A stretch of DNA of 64,000 bases. It comes from Podospora comata. Its lineage: Eukaryota > Ascomycota > Sordariomycetes > Sordariales > Podosporaceae. The stretch covers positions 2,232,001-2,296,000 of the forward strand of contig CP071499.1 of NCBI GenBank assembly GCA_017354895.1, given 5' to 3'. Shown here piece by piece: positions 20,644 to 31,867 of the stretch. The number at the start of each line of letters is the position of its first letter. Position 1 is the first letter of the stretch. The position numbers were made by a program, and so were the translations under genes. The notes under the pieces were generated by a model, which did not search any database, had not been told where the DNA came from, and worked only from the letters and a program-made list of their open reading frames with translations.

Positions 20644-23096
20644 TTAAGCCTTGTTGGCGTACTTCTCACGGAAGTACTTGGCAGCGTTGACCATGTGGGT
20701 GAGGGCACCCTTGACCTCGTCCCACTTGCGGGTCTTGAGACCGCAGTCGGGGTTGATCCAGAGCTGCTCGGGGCGGAGGAACTCGAGCATCTCCTCAATG
20801 CGCTGCTTGAACTCCTCCTCGGCGGGAACACGGGGGGAGTGGATGTCGTAGACACCGGGGCCGATGTGGCGGGGGTAGGCCTCGTCAATGAAGACCTTGA
20901 GGAGCTTGGCATCCGACTTGGAGTTCTCAATGGAGAGGACATCGGCATCGAGGGCAGCGATGGCGTGGAAGAAGTCCTGGAACTCGGAGTAGCAGAAGTG
21001 AGAGTGGATTTGGGTAGAGTCCTCAACACCGGCGGTGGCGAGCTTGAAGCTGTTGACGGCCCACTCGAGGTAGGCGTCACGCTCAGAGCCCTTGCGGAGG
21101 GGAAGACCCTCACGGAGGGCAGGCTCATCGACCTGGATGACGTAGATGCCGTTGGCCTCGAGATCGACGACCTCATCACGGAGGGCCAGAGCAAGCTGCT
21201 GGCACTGGACGGACTGGTGAACGTCGACACGGGGGAAAGACCACCGCAAGCAGGTGACGGGGCCAGTAAGCATGCCCTTCATGGGCTTCTTGGAGATGGA
21301 GGCGGCATACTTGGACTCCTTGACGGTCATGGGAGCGGGGCGAGAGATGTCACCAACGATGATAGGGGGACGGACGCAACGAGAGCCATAAGACTGGACC
21401 CAGGCGTGGGTGGTGAAGACGTAGCCGTTGAGGCGCTCACCGAAGTACTGGACCATGTCGTTGCGCTCGGGCTCACCGTGGACGTAGACATCGAGGTCAA
21501 GCTCGTCCTGGATGGAGACGGCGAGGTCGATCTCCTTCTTGATGAAGTTGTCGTACTCCTCGGCGGAGATCTCACCCTTGGTGAACTTGTTGCGCTGGAC
21601 GCGAATCTCGCTGGTCTGGGGGAAGGAACCAATGGTGGTGGTGGGGAAGAGAGGAAGGCTGAGGTGCTTCTTCTGCTGAGCATAGCGGGTGTCGAAACCG
21701 GACTTGCGGTTGTGCTGCTCAGGGGTGACGGCAGCCTGGCGCTCCTTGACCTTGGGGTCGTTGGTGCGGGTGGACTCAGCACGAGCCTTGATGGCGGCGG
21801 CGTTGGCATCGAGCTCAGCGCGGACAGCCTCGGGGTTGGTGACAGCCTTGGCAAGGATGGCAACCTCCTTGACCTTCTCGGAAGCGAAAGAGAACCACTC
21901 ATAGACATCAGTGGGGAGCTTCTTCTCGCTGGCGAGGGTGTGGGGGGTGTGGAGGAGAGAGCTGGAGGTGGCAACGATGACACGGTCCTCGCCGAGGGCC
22001 TTGATGGCGGTCTGGAGGAGGTCGAGCGACTTGGCGAAGTCGTTCTTCCAGATGTTTCTGCCGTCAACGACACCGGCAGAGAGGATCTGAGATGGGCCGA
22101 GCTGCTTGATCACAGGCTCGAGCTGCTCGGGGTTGCGGACAAGGTCGACGTGGATACCCTTGGCGGCAGAGAAAGCGGGGAGGACGTCAAAGTTGTGGAC
22201 GATGTCACCGAAGTAGGTGGCAACGACGAGGGAGGGGATGGCATCACCAGCAGCGGCGAAAGCCTCATAGGCGGGCTTGAAAGCAGCCTTGACCTCGGGG
22301 GCGAGATCGAAGACGAGGGTGGGCTCGTCAATCTGGACGGTCTCGGCACCGGCGGCCTTGAGGGCCTTCAGGAGCTCGACGTAGACGGGGACGAGCTTGT
22401 CAAGGAGAGAGATGGGGTTGACGGAAGAGCCACGGTCAGCCTTGCCGAGGGCAAGGAAAGAGACGGGGCCGACAAGGACGGGTCTGGTGATGATGCCAGC
22501 CTCCTTGGCCTCGAGGAACTCGCGGATGGGCTTGGGGTTCTCGGCAAGGGAGAAGGTCTGGTTGTCCTGGAGGGTAGGCTTGACGTAGTGGTAGTTGGAG
22601 TCAAACCACTTGACCATCTCGAGGGCGGGGACATCGACACCGCCCTTCTGGTGGCCACGGCCCATGGCGAAGTACTCATCGAGAGGGGAGAGCTTCTGCT
22701 TGGTGTAGCGTTCGGGAACGGCCTGTTGTGGGAGAGGTGGGTCAGCAAACAAGCCCGAGAGCAATTAACCGACAAAGAGAAGCTTACATTGAAGAACTGG
22801 ATGTGGTCAAGGACGTGGTCGTAGTGAGCGAAGTCGTTGGAGGGGATGATGTCGACACCGGCATCCTTCTGGATCTTCCAGTGGGCGAGACGGAGTCTCT
22901 TGCCCTCCTCGAGGAGAGCCTCCTGGGAGATCTTGTCGGCCCAGTAAGCCTCGTTGGCCTTCTTGAGGTCACGAAGGACGCCCATACGGCTGTGGGAAAG
23001 ATATCGAGTTAGCAACCTTATCGGTGCCCAAAGCCGTCAGTCAGAGGAAGGAGCAATTGAAGCTTACGGGAAACCCAGCACGGATGATTGAACCAT
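20644..23096 (-). CDS. MET6: Cobalamin-independent methionine synthase
   Basis: Three exons (23096-23068, 22989-22788, 22722-20644) encode 769 residues, the normal length. The enzyme (5-methyltetrahydropteroyltriglutamate-homocysteine methyltransferase) transfers a methyl group from polyglutamylated methyl-folate to homocysteine in the cytosol. The N-terminal half begins MVQSSVLGFPRMGVLRDLKK, with the GFPR substrate motif rebuilt across intron 1. The catalytic half shows FPTTTIGSFPQTSEIR, DVYVHGEPERNDMV, SRCVRPP, MLTGPVTCLRWSF, QVDEPALREGLP, the zinc-ligand region IHSHFCYSEF, and NPDCGLKTR near the end. Codon bias is strong, as in abundantly expressed proteins; this also leaves a spurious 803-codon open frame on the opposite strand. 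It is divergent from PAN1 across 1.8 kb. Confidence 0.98.
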
Positions 23097-24915
23097 CTTG
23101 ATGGCTGTGAGATGTATCTGGGATTTGAAGAGGGAGATGGTGTTGTTGTTGGTTCACAGTGACCTGTTCCTTGAGCCTGGCTGGAGTGACAGACGCAAAG
23201 AGGGAGTGTGAAAAGTGGGATGAGGAGAGAAGGAGAGAAAGAAGGGTTGACTTGAGCGGGGGAAGAAAGAAATAAGTAGTGCCCAGAGGGGAATGGAACC
23301 GAACGAGTCGACCTGCAGGAGGGGGGGCAATTTTGAGTTACTCGGGCAGGGGCCAGCCTCAGCACTGGAGTGACTGGCAGTGTCAACGGGGCCGTAATCG
23401 GTGGGGGTTCCCACCGCTTGTTCGGAGCCCGACCGCGTTTGGATGGAGGATGGATGGACTGGAGACATCAAAGTGATGAGGTCCATGTCTCAGGTTCTTC
23501 TGCCCCTCCCGTTTCTTGCAGCATTGGCATCGCAGCTCAGGTTCCAGACTAGCTATCGAGAGCTCCCATAGAGAGCTTGCTTGCATGGGGATTGGGTATT
23601 GGGAGGTTCGGCACTCAGGTCTCGGGGCTCACTAATGGTGGGGCAGCAAGGACGGAGGATGGAAAGCTTCAATCAACAATCAATTCGGGGTCTTCGGGGC
23701 TTTGCTGTTAGGTAGGTTCGGAGTAGTCGTCACCACGGGACAGACAGCTTCAGGTCACTGAGTGACGGATCGACACCACCACACGGTAAAGCTGGAGCTC
23801 AGGTACACTCCGTTTCTGTGTGACCTGGAGTACCCTGCTTGGGACCCCCGTTTACAAGTGAACGCTATCGATGGTGCAAATGATGTGACCCAAGGCCCGA
23901 GTCGACCGGGTTTTTCTCGCAGCCAGTCAATCTTTGACACTCCGCGAACCGGGCTCCAGCAGAGTGGCCATATGCAGACTAGACCGATGTATTGTCACCG
24001 ACAACGCTCCGGGTCGCGGGGTGTTTTAGTGAGGGGCAGAGAAAAAAAAAATAAGGTAGGTACGGAGTACAAGCTTTGTGTTGGAGAGGTACATAACCCA
24101 CCGTTCCGTCCCTGGGCTCTTCAGAGGGATGGCATTCCTCCAGTCTTTCACGTCGAGAATGAAACCGGCCAACAATACTATCCTAGACAATCGGAGGCGA
24201 GTGAATTGTTCAACAGCAAGACAAGAGTCGATCCTGGTTCAGTGACAGATGCGGGGCCGGAGTAAGCAGCTCAAAAAGCCAGGTTGACCCCCGCCCCCTC
24301 CACAATTTCGGTGCTGCAGGTGTGAGGTGAGGGGTGCCTCAGGCTGGTCAGAGCGTTGAAAAGCCAAAAATGCACCGAAAGTACGGAATGAGATAAATGT
24401 CTCCGCCGGTTTCTTGTCGATAACAGTTTGAACCCGATATGCGCATATCGCATTGGTGGATATGCATCGCCTCGGTATTATGTATCTATCAGAGCTAATT
24501 ACTTTGGTATGATGAACTCAGCCACACTCATGATGGAGCTTGGTCGTTCGAGTGACTTTCGACGCGCGTGGCTTGCACAGTGCAAGGCTTTGGCTCTTCG
24601 TCATCATCCCAACTGGAACTTGTCAAGTGCCAAACCTCCATTGGCAGCTCCGCTTGCTCATTTCACAGAGCTAATCTCATTAATTACTGCTTTTGATTGA
24701 TTGATCTTTCCTTGATACATATCTGTCTCTCTCTCTCTCTTTGCAACAATCGCAGCCAACTGGCGACGGCCTGTTGTTTTGCCCTGCGATTACCGTGCTA
24801 CCCCTTTTCCATCTGTCGTAATCCCGCAGTCTCATCGTCAACCTTGTCGCCGTCGTCGTCTCCGTTCCCGTAGCCGCTCCCGATCGAACCGACGCGGTCA
24901 TCGCTCGACGACATC
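23097..24915. promoter_or_regulatory. Divergent upstream region, MET6 / PAN1
   Basis: About 1.8 kb between two head-to-head genes. I see no conserved gene; one open frame of 167 codons (23762-24265) has no protein-like motif. Notable sequence includes AAGGTAGGTA at 24053-24062 running straight into TACGGAGTAC, AGGTAGGTT at 23710-23718, and a CT-dinucleotide run at 24724-24741 shortly before the PAN1 leader. Confidence 0.5.
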
Positions 24916-27900
24916 ATGTACTCGAATCCCAACTCGTTCCTGGGCGGGAACAGCCAACGCCCAGGGCAACCGCAGTATGGCAATCAGTTTGGCGCAGGAG
25001 CTGGTCAACCACAACTGCAGCAGCCAGGTCCATTTGCTCCTCAACCGACTGGCTTCGGTCAACAGCCGGCCCTGCAGCAACAGTACACTGGATATCCAGG
25101 CCTGCAGGCCCCTCAACCTACCGGCCAACTTCAGCCTCAGCTCACAGGCTTTGGTCAAGCTCCCCAGCAAAATGTTGGAGCAGCGGCACCCCCTATGCCG
25201 GCTATGCCTCAGCAGTTCCAGCAACAGTTTCAACAGCAACAGCAGCAGTTCCAGCAACAACCACAACAGACATCGAGCCCCTTCGGCGCCGCCCTGAGCC
25301 AGCAGCCTCCTGCTTCGGCTTTGGCCCCCCCCGCCCCCCCCATGAAGCCCCAGCCGACCGGCTTCCACGAGATGGCTGCCTCCTTCCAGACTGCTGGAGG
25401 CTCGAAACCGACAGCCAGTGCTCCGAGAAAGACCAACAAGATTCCCAACATTCGCCTCTCATTCATCACCGCACAAGACCAAGCCAAGTTTGAGACGCTG
25501 TTCAAGTCTGCTGTGGGGGATGGACAGACCACCATGACTGGCGAGAAGGCCAGGGATCTTCTCTTGCGTTCAAGGCTGGATGGAGACTCCCTGTCTCATA
25601 TTTGGTTAGTCTGGTGCTTGCTTGCGCATATACGTATCAAATCAATACTGACAGCTTGACTTAGGACGTTGGCTGATACCACGAGATCGGGACAGTTGCA
25701 TTTCCCCGAATTTGCTCTCGCCATGTATCTCTGCAATCTCAAGCTTACCGGAAAGACTCTCCCCGAACACCTTCCTGAGAACATCAAGAACGAGGTGTCA
25801 AGTATGGTAGATATCATCAACTTCAGCGTTGCGGAGGAGGCTGCCAATGCCTCTGATTCGGGAATCAGGCAGAACACCGCCACTCCTCCTGTTATCCAGC
25901 ACCCTCAGCCGCAGCCATCGAACTCTCAACTTCTCCAGGCGCAAATGACGGGATTTCCTAGTCAACAAACCGGATTTTTGGGTGCTCAGCCAACGGGGAT
26001 GCCCCAGGCGACAGGTTATACTGGTCCCCGGCCGCCCATGCCTCCAATGCCCACCGGTTTTGGTTCGTCATTGACCCCGAACGCTGGTCCGGGCGGGATG
26101 GTTGCGCCTCTGAATGCCCAGCCTACTGGTATTCCTGGCCAGTGGGGTCTTGTGAATACGCCAGCAACAGGTCTCCCTCTCATTGACGCCCTCCAGGCTC
26201 GCATGATGCCCCAACAAGGCCGTGAGCAGCAGACGTATACCACCGCCGGTCTGCAAGGAAACGCGGTCATTCCCTGGGCTATCACCAAAGACGAGAAGAC
26301 CAGATACGATAGTCTTTTCCGTGCCTGGGACGGCCTTCACAAGGGCTACATCTCTGGTGATCAAGCGATTGAAATCTTGGGCCAGAGTGGTTTGGAGAAG
26401 CCTGATCTCGAACGTGTGTGGACATTGGCAGATAATGGAAACAAGGGCCGCCTCGATATGGATGAATTTGCCGTGGCAATGCACTTGATTTATCGCAAAC
26501 TGAATGGGTATCCTGTTCCCAACCAGTTGCCTCCCGAGCTTGTTCCTCCATCAACCAGGAACTTCAACCAGTCCATTGGTATGGTAAAGAACATGCTTCA
26601 CCAGGAATCCGAGTATCGCAAAAATTCTGGCGCCGCCTTGCTGCCTCAGAAGACCGGTGTCAGTTACCTCAAAGGCCACTCCTTCAAGGGAGCCGGAGCT
26701 GGCTTTGGCAACCGCAAGGATGCCACGGTCTTCAAGAACAACGACGAAGAGGTGGGCTATCGTTCGAGCGCCCGACGTAGGGTTGGCAACAACTCGCCTC
26801 GTCCAGAGTCGCCAGCTTCCGTCAACTCTAGTGAGGAGCTCAGTATTGAGCAGCTCCGCAAGAAAATCAAGGAGAAGCAAGTCTTGCTCGATGCTATGGA
26901 TTTTGCTGACGAGAAGCATGCGGAGGAGGATGACATTCTTGACAGGCGTGACCGCCGCGAAGCTGACGAGCTTTACAGGCGCATCAGGAGAATTCAGGAG
27001 GATATCGATAACCACCCTGACGCTTCTCTCATCAGCGCTGACTCAGATGCTGAGAGGAGAGCATTGAAGCGCCAGCTGCAAAACCTGACTGACAAGATCC
27101 CAGATCTGGCGTCCCAGGTTAGGAAAACTGAGAAGGCGATTGCTGATGCTAGGCTGGAACTGTTCCGCCTCAGGGATGCCAAGGCTCACCCATCCAGCGC
27201 TGCGGCCATCATTGGCACTGGTCCGGGCGGTACCGTCACCGAATCTGACAGGCTCAAGGCTCGGGCCAAGGCTATGATGCAGCAGCGCACTGCAGCCCTT
27301 ACAGGAAAGAAGATCGAAGTCAGCAACGACGATCTGGACGCCCCCAAGCGACTCGAGGAGGAGAGCATCAAGATCCGAACCGAGAAGGAGAACAATGAGC
27401 GGATGGTCCGCGATGTGGAAGACAGTGTTCGCGAGTTTGCCAAGGGCATTGAGGACAATATGAAAGAGGGTGCTCAGGATTCTACTACCGAGCATGAGAA
27501 GCGTCGCTGGGAAGATGGTCTGGGCGTGGAGGATGAGGTCAGGGATTTCATCTACGACCTCCAGCGATCTAGCCGTGCTGCTCGCATCAGATCACAGGAC
27601 CGCCAGGGCGGGCGTCAACCTACCCAGGAACCCACCAGGGCTGAGGCACCACCATCTGCTCGCTCTGTGAGCCCTGCAGTCTCTCGCACATCGACTCCAA
27701 GTGCCCCAGCTGCAGGCGGTGGCTCGTACTCTTCCTACAAGACTCCGGAGGAGCGGGCCGCTTTTATCAAGCAGCAGGCCGAGCAGCGCATGGCGGAGCG
27801 TCTCGCTGCCTTGGGCATTAAGGCTCCCACCAAGCCCGGCGAGACTGCGGCCCAGCGGATGGAGCGTGAACGGGCTGAGCGAGCCGCCAAACTGCGACAG

Positions 27901-29354
27901 GCCGAGGAGGAAGATGCCCGTCGCGAGGCTGAGAGACAAGCAAGAATTGCTGAGGAGACTGGGGCCCCCGCGCCAGCCGCCCAAGCCGCTGTTCCAAAGC
28001 CAGAGGGCAAGAAGCCACCTCCGCCCCCTAGCCGAAAGACCCCCAAGGTTGACGACAGGCGGGCCGAGGAAGAGGCCGCAGCGAGGAAGGCGGAGGAGGG
28101 GCGTCTTGAGCGCGAGCGTGGCGAGCAGGAGCGTCAGACTCGGGAACTTGAGTAAGTGTTGAACCAGATTGGTTTGTTTACAATTCTTACTAACGCCATT
28201 CTAGGGAACGCGCAAAGGATCAGGAAGACGAGCTGGCCAAGGAGCGTGCCGAGGCCGATGCCCGTCTGAAAGCACTTGAAGAGCAAGTCCGCCAAGGCAA
28301 GCTCAAGAAGGAAGAGGAGAAGCGCAAGAAAAAGGCAGCAATGGCTGAGGCAAAGGAGCAAGAAGCCAAGCTTGCCCAGCGCCGTGCTGAGATTGAAGCC
28401 GCCCGCAAGCGGGAAGAAGAGCTTCGCAAGCAGCTTGAGGCTCTGGATGTCGAGGACAGCTCATCCGACGATGATGAAGGCCCTGAGCAGATTACCCCTC
28501 AGGCCTCGACACCTACCTTGGGCGGCAGCCAAGTGGGCGGTAGCCAGGAGCTCGAGCCTGCCCCGCCTACCCCGGTGCCGGCTCCCGTGCAGTCTCCTCC
28601 CCAGATTGTCACCTCTAGCCCTGCCGAGACGGAGAGCCGCAATCCCTATTTCAGAATGAGAGCACAGGCCGCCGAGACAACTCCGGCGCCGCCAGCACCC
28701 CCAGCTCCTGTTGCTCCCCCGCCACCTCCACAGCCAGATGTTTCGACCAACCCCTTCCACCGCATGACACAGGCGGCCGCGGCCCCTGCTCCATCCGGCC
28801 CGGTCTCTAGGAAGCGTCCCGAAGATGACGGATGGGGATCCGACAAGGAGGACGACGACGAGGATTCGGATGACGACAGACCGGGACAGGGCGCTGCTCA
28901 CCTCGCCTCGATCTTGTTCGGCACCATGGCGCCCCCTCGGCCGCTGTCGGCTACGGGCGACAAGTCTGCCGCTGCGTCTCCTCCGGTGATCTCACCTGTT
29001 GCTTCGCCTCCTCCGGCTATCCCTAGCCCTACTGCTGCGGGAGCCCCCCCGGCACCACCCCCGCCTCCGCCCATGCCCGGGATGGGTGCGCCGCCTCCGC
29101 CGCCACCTCCTCCCCCGATGCCCGGGTCTGGGGCACCGGCTGCTCCTCCTCCGCCTCCACCTCCCGCTCCAGGTGGCGCGCCTCCCCCTCCCCCTCCTCC
29201 TCCTCCGCCGCCGGGAGGAGCGCCTGCACCTGCTGCTCCTGCGGGTGGTAGGCCGGCGGCGTTCTTGGGGGAGATTCAAGCTGGAAGGGCTCTCAGGAAG
29301 ACGCAGACCAAGGACAAGAGCGGGGCTGCTGTTGCGGGACGGGTGCTGGATTAA
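24916..29354 (+). CDS. PAN1: Actin cytoskeleton-regulatory complex protein PAN1
   Basis: Three exons (24916-25604, 25665-28151, 28205-29354) encode 1441 residues. PAN1 is an endocytic coat scaffold that binds clathrin adaptors and activates Arp2/3 at cortical patches. Order: a Gln-rich N-terminus with many Q-x-T-G repeats (PQPTGFG, PQLTGFG, AQMTGFP), the type phosphorylated by Ark/Prk kinases in yeast; a first EH domain (about residues 175-270, rejoined across intron 1 at [13 protein letters not shown]); more QPTG repeats; a second EH domain (about 434-530, [20 protein letters not shown]); long coiled coils (about 620-1060); an acidic patch ([19 protein letters not shown]); a polyproline tract near the end; and a WH2-like actin-binding motif, [14 protein letters not shown]. 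Layout and length match Sordariomycete PAN1. The poly-Gln stretch near 25200-25270 is CAG/CAA-encoded and likely length-variable. Confidence 0.96.
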
Positions 29355-31831
29355 TGATGGGGGTTTCTTACAAGGGCTGTTACACCCGAGGTTTTTTTAC
29401 TTGCTGCGGCTGGAGGGAAAATGGTTTCTGGGGGTATAGGGGGGAGGTTGGGGTTACTGTTGTGGCGAGTACCTAATATCGGGATTTGTGCATGTGTCTG
29501 TGGATGGTTGTGCGGCTACCACTCGGCCGGCATGTTGTGCGAGGGTGGTGGTCCAGCCATCATTTTTTTGTTTCTGAGGGGAGTACAACATGATGGGTGG
29601 GGATGGGGGTGAGAGTGGGAAGGGTGGCGTGTAGTGAAGCTCTGGTATGGTAGGGGGGGAGTATATGGTGGGTCAGTTAGGTAGCTTTTTTCTTAGGTTT
29701 TTGAGAATGAAAACTGTTTTTCTATATTGGAGTTTTAGCAACCGTCATGGCCTTTTCAAAACAGGCAGAATTATGTGACAATGGTATATCAAATTATGGC
29801 CACATTTGTGGTTCCTTAGCTTTCATTCCCGAGGGGCTCCTGGGGGGTTGGGTTGGGTTCAAGGGAAAGGGGGGCGATCGGAATTTTGTTGAGATGGATG
29901 ATGGGTTGCCGAATTATGGGGTTACGGGGGGCAAGAATGGAAGCCGGGTAACTACGAATATTGAAATGGAGAGGGCTGGGGAGTAAGTAAAATTGATGAT
30001 GGTTCAAGAACGGATAAGGGAAGCTAGTTATCTGTATATCGAGCTGGCGGTTGCTTGTTCAGCTGAGGAAAGACATGGTTTGTCTGTGTTCAAGTGGTGT
30101 GTATGTTGTTGCTCAGGGAGGATGAGACCAGGCATGGGGGCTGTTAGTTTCATGCGGATAGGATGCAGTGCTGAAGGTTTGAGTGAGATGGGGTTTGAGG
30201 TTGAGACATTAGATCTGCTTTGTGCGAGGTTGTTGCTTTTGGGGGTGGTGGTTGACTGGTTGCTTCAACGGCATCCCAGTTTGGATCCCTTTTTTCGTCT
30301 CTGAAGGGAGGATGCCCCCCCAGCTCAGTTGAGCCTCGCACCTGCCTGGCGCGAACCCCGAGGGTTTGCCTCACTAACTGGTGGATATTCACTTTATGGT
30401 TGCCGGCAGATTCTGAGCACGATGATATACCGATATCTTTCTCGGACGTCAAGGCTGCTGGGTGTCTGGTCAGTGATTCTGAAGACCATTGTCCTGTCTC
30501 TAGCTTCTTGAGCGCTTGGGAACTGGTACCCGCAGTGGGCTCTCGCCTAGTAAATCAGGGGAAACTTGTGATTAATGGGCTGCGGTGCGGTGCGGTCGTG
30601 AGGGCTACGCTTCGTCGGACATGATAGTGAGGGGGGCGGACTGTGGATATCTTCTTCGTTGAGGCATACGAACTGGCAAATGGAAGAGGTTCTCGGTTTA
30701 CCCGTGCCGCTTTTTTCGCCGTTTTGCGTGCTTGCCTGCCAGAGATAGATGGGCTTCATCTTCATCGGGTGGGACTTCATTGACGGCGGTTGCGGAAGTC
30801 CATTTTGGTGGATGGTTCTCCTCGTCATCAGGCGAGTTGGCAAGTCCTTCGGCAACGAGTCTGTCCTCCTTTCTCCTCGGAGGGCATTCTTGCTGGCTCA
30901 AGGTCGGAAAGAGGTATCCGTAGTTACCTTGGGCTCTCTCTCCTTCATAAACCTAGATCATGCGGCTCATCAACGATGGATCTCTGTTCCATGAGTTGGC
31001 AAACCTTGAGCAAATCACTTTCTCTCTTGCTCAGAAGATACTCCGCGATATCTCTGTCTAGACCTTTTGCTCTTCTCGTTTACCTCTCCTATCCCCAATG
31101 GATGGGAAATCACGGTTGTTGATTACAGCAGACCATTATGGTGGATATCTCGACACTCTCCCATATTATAAGGCTTATTACTCGGTGGACCTCCTCCCCT
31201 CCCTTTATGTGAGCTTACAAGCTCCGACAAATTACCTTTTCTTTCCCAAGAGACGTTTCCTGTCACTTGCATTTCTTGCGTGCTTCCTTCGTTGGGTCTC
31301 TTTGCCCCATCTCACATGGACCTCTTTCCTCCCCCCCCTTTCAGTGTGTGTGAGCTGGCGACCTCCCAGCAAGTCAATCCCCTCCTCCTTTTTTCCTTTT
31401 TTTTTCGGTCAAACTCCCCCCTTTGATAGGTTAAATTGAGATAAATGTGGATATCGGGTCGTTGATTCGTAGGGCGTTGTCCTATCATGTCCTGAAGCCG
31501 TTGATTTGCAGCAACAAAGTTAAGGTAGGTCATGCACAAGCGAGAGAGAGAGAGCTGTGTCTTGTAAGGCAGACAGCCGTTTGGTGTAAAGATATCAAAA
31601 AAATCCAGGAGGTTGGGAAGGGAGGGAGTGTTGGGCAAAGGGGTGTGTGGATGTGTGTGGTGGCGGCGGCTCAAGAAGTTAGGTGCCAATTGCGTTACTT
31701 CGTTTCTTTGCTGGTGTGCTGATTGTCTTTGCACACACATGGGCTTTCTTACATGAAAGTTGAGCTTGAGGGGGGGTGGTTTATTGGTTGGATGGGTGAG
31801 CGAGCGGGAAGGATTTACTTGCCCTGTCGAG

Positions 31832-31867
<36 letters not shown>

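Noticed and set aside
20413-22824. 803-codon open frame antisense to methionine synthase
   Set aside because: Its Leu/Val/Gly/Asp-rich, repeat-like translation is the mirror of strongly biased codons of MET6 on the other strand; no motif, no start context, and the sense gene is unmistakable.
23762-24265. 167-codon open frame between MET6 and PAN1
   Set aside because: Composition and codon use do not resemble the neighbouring genes, no domain or secondary-structure pattern is seen, and it lies in a divergent promoter region.
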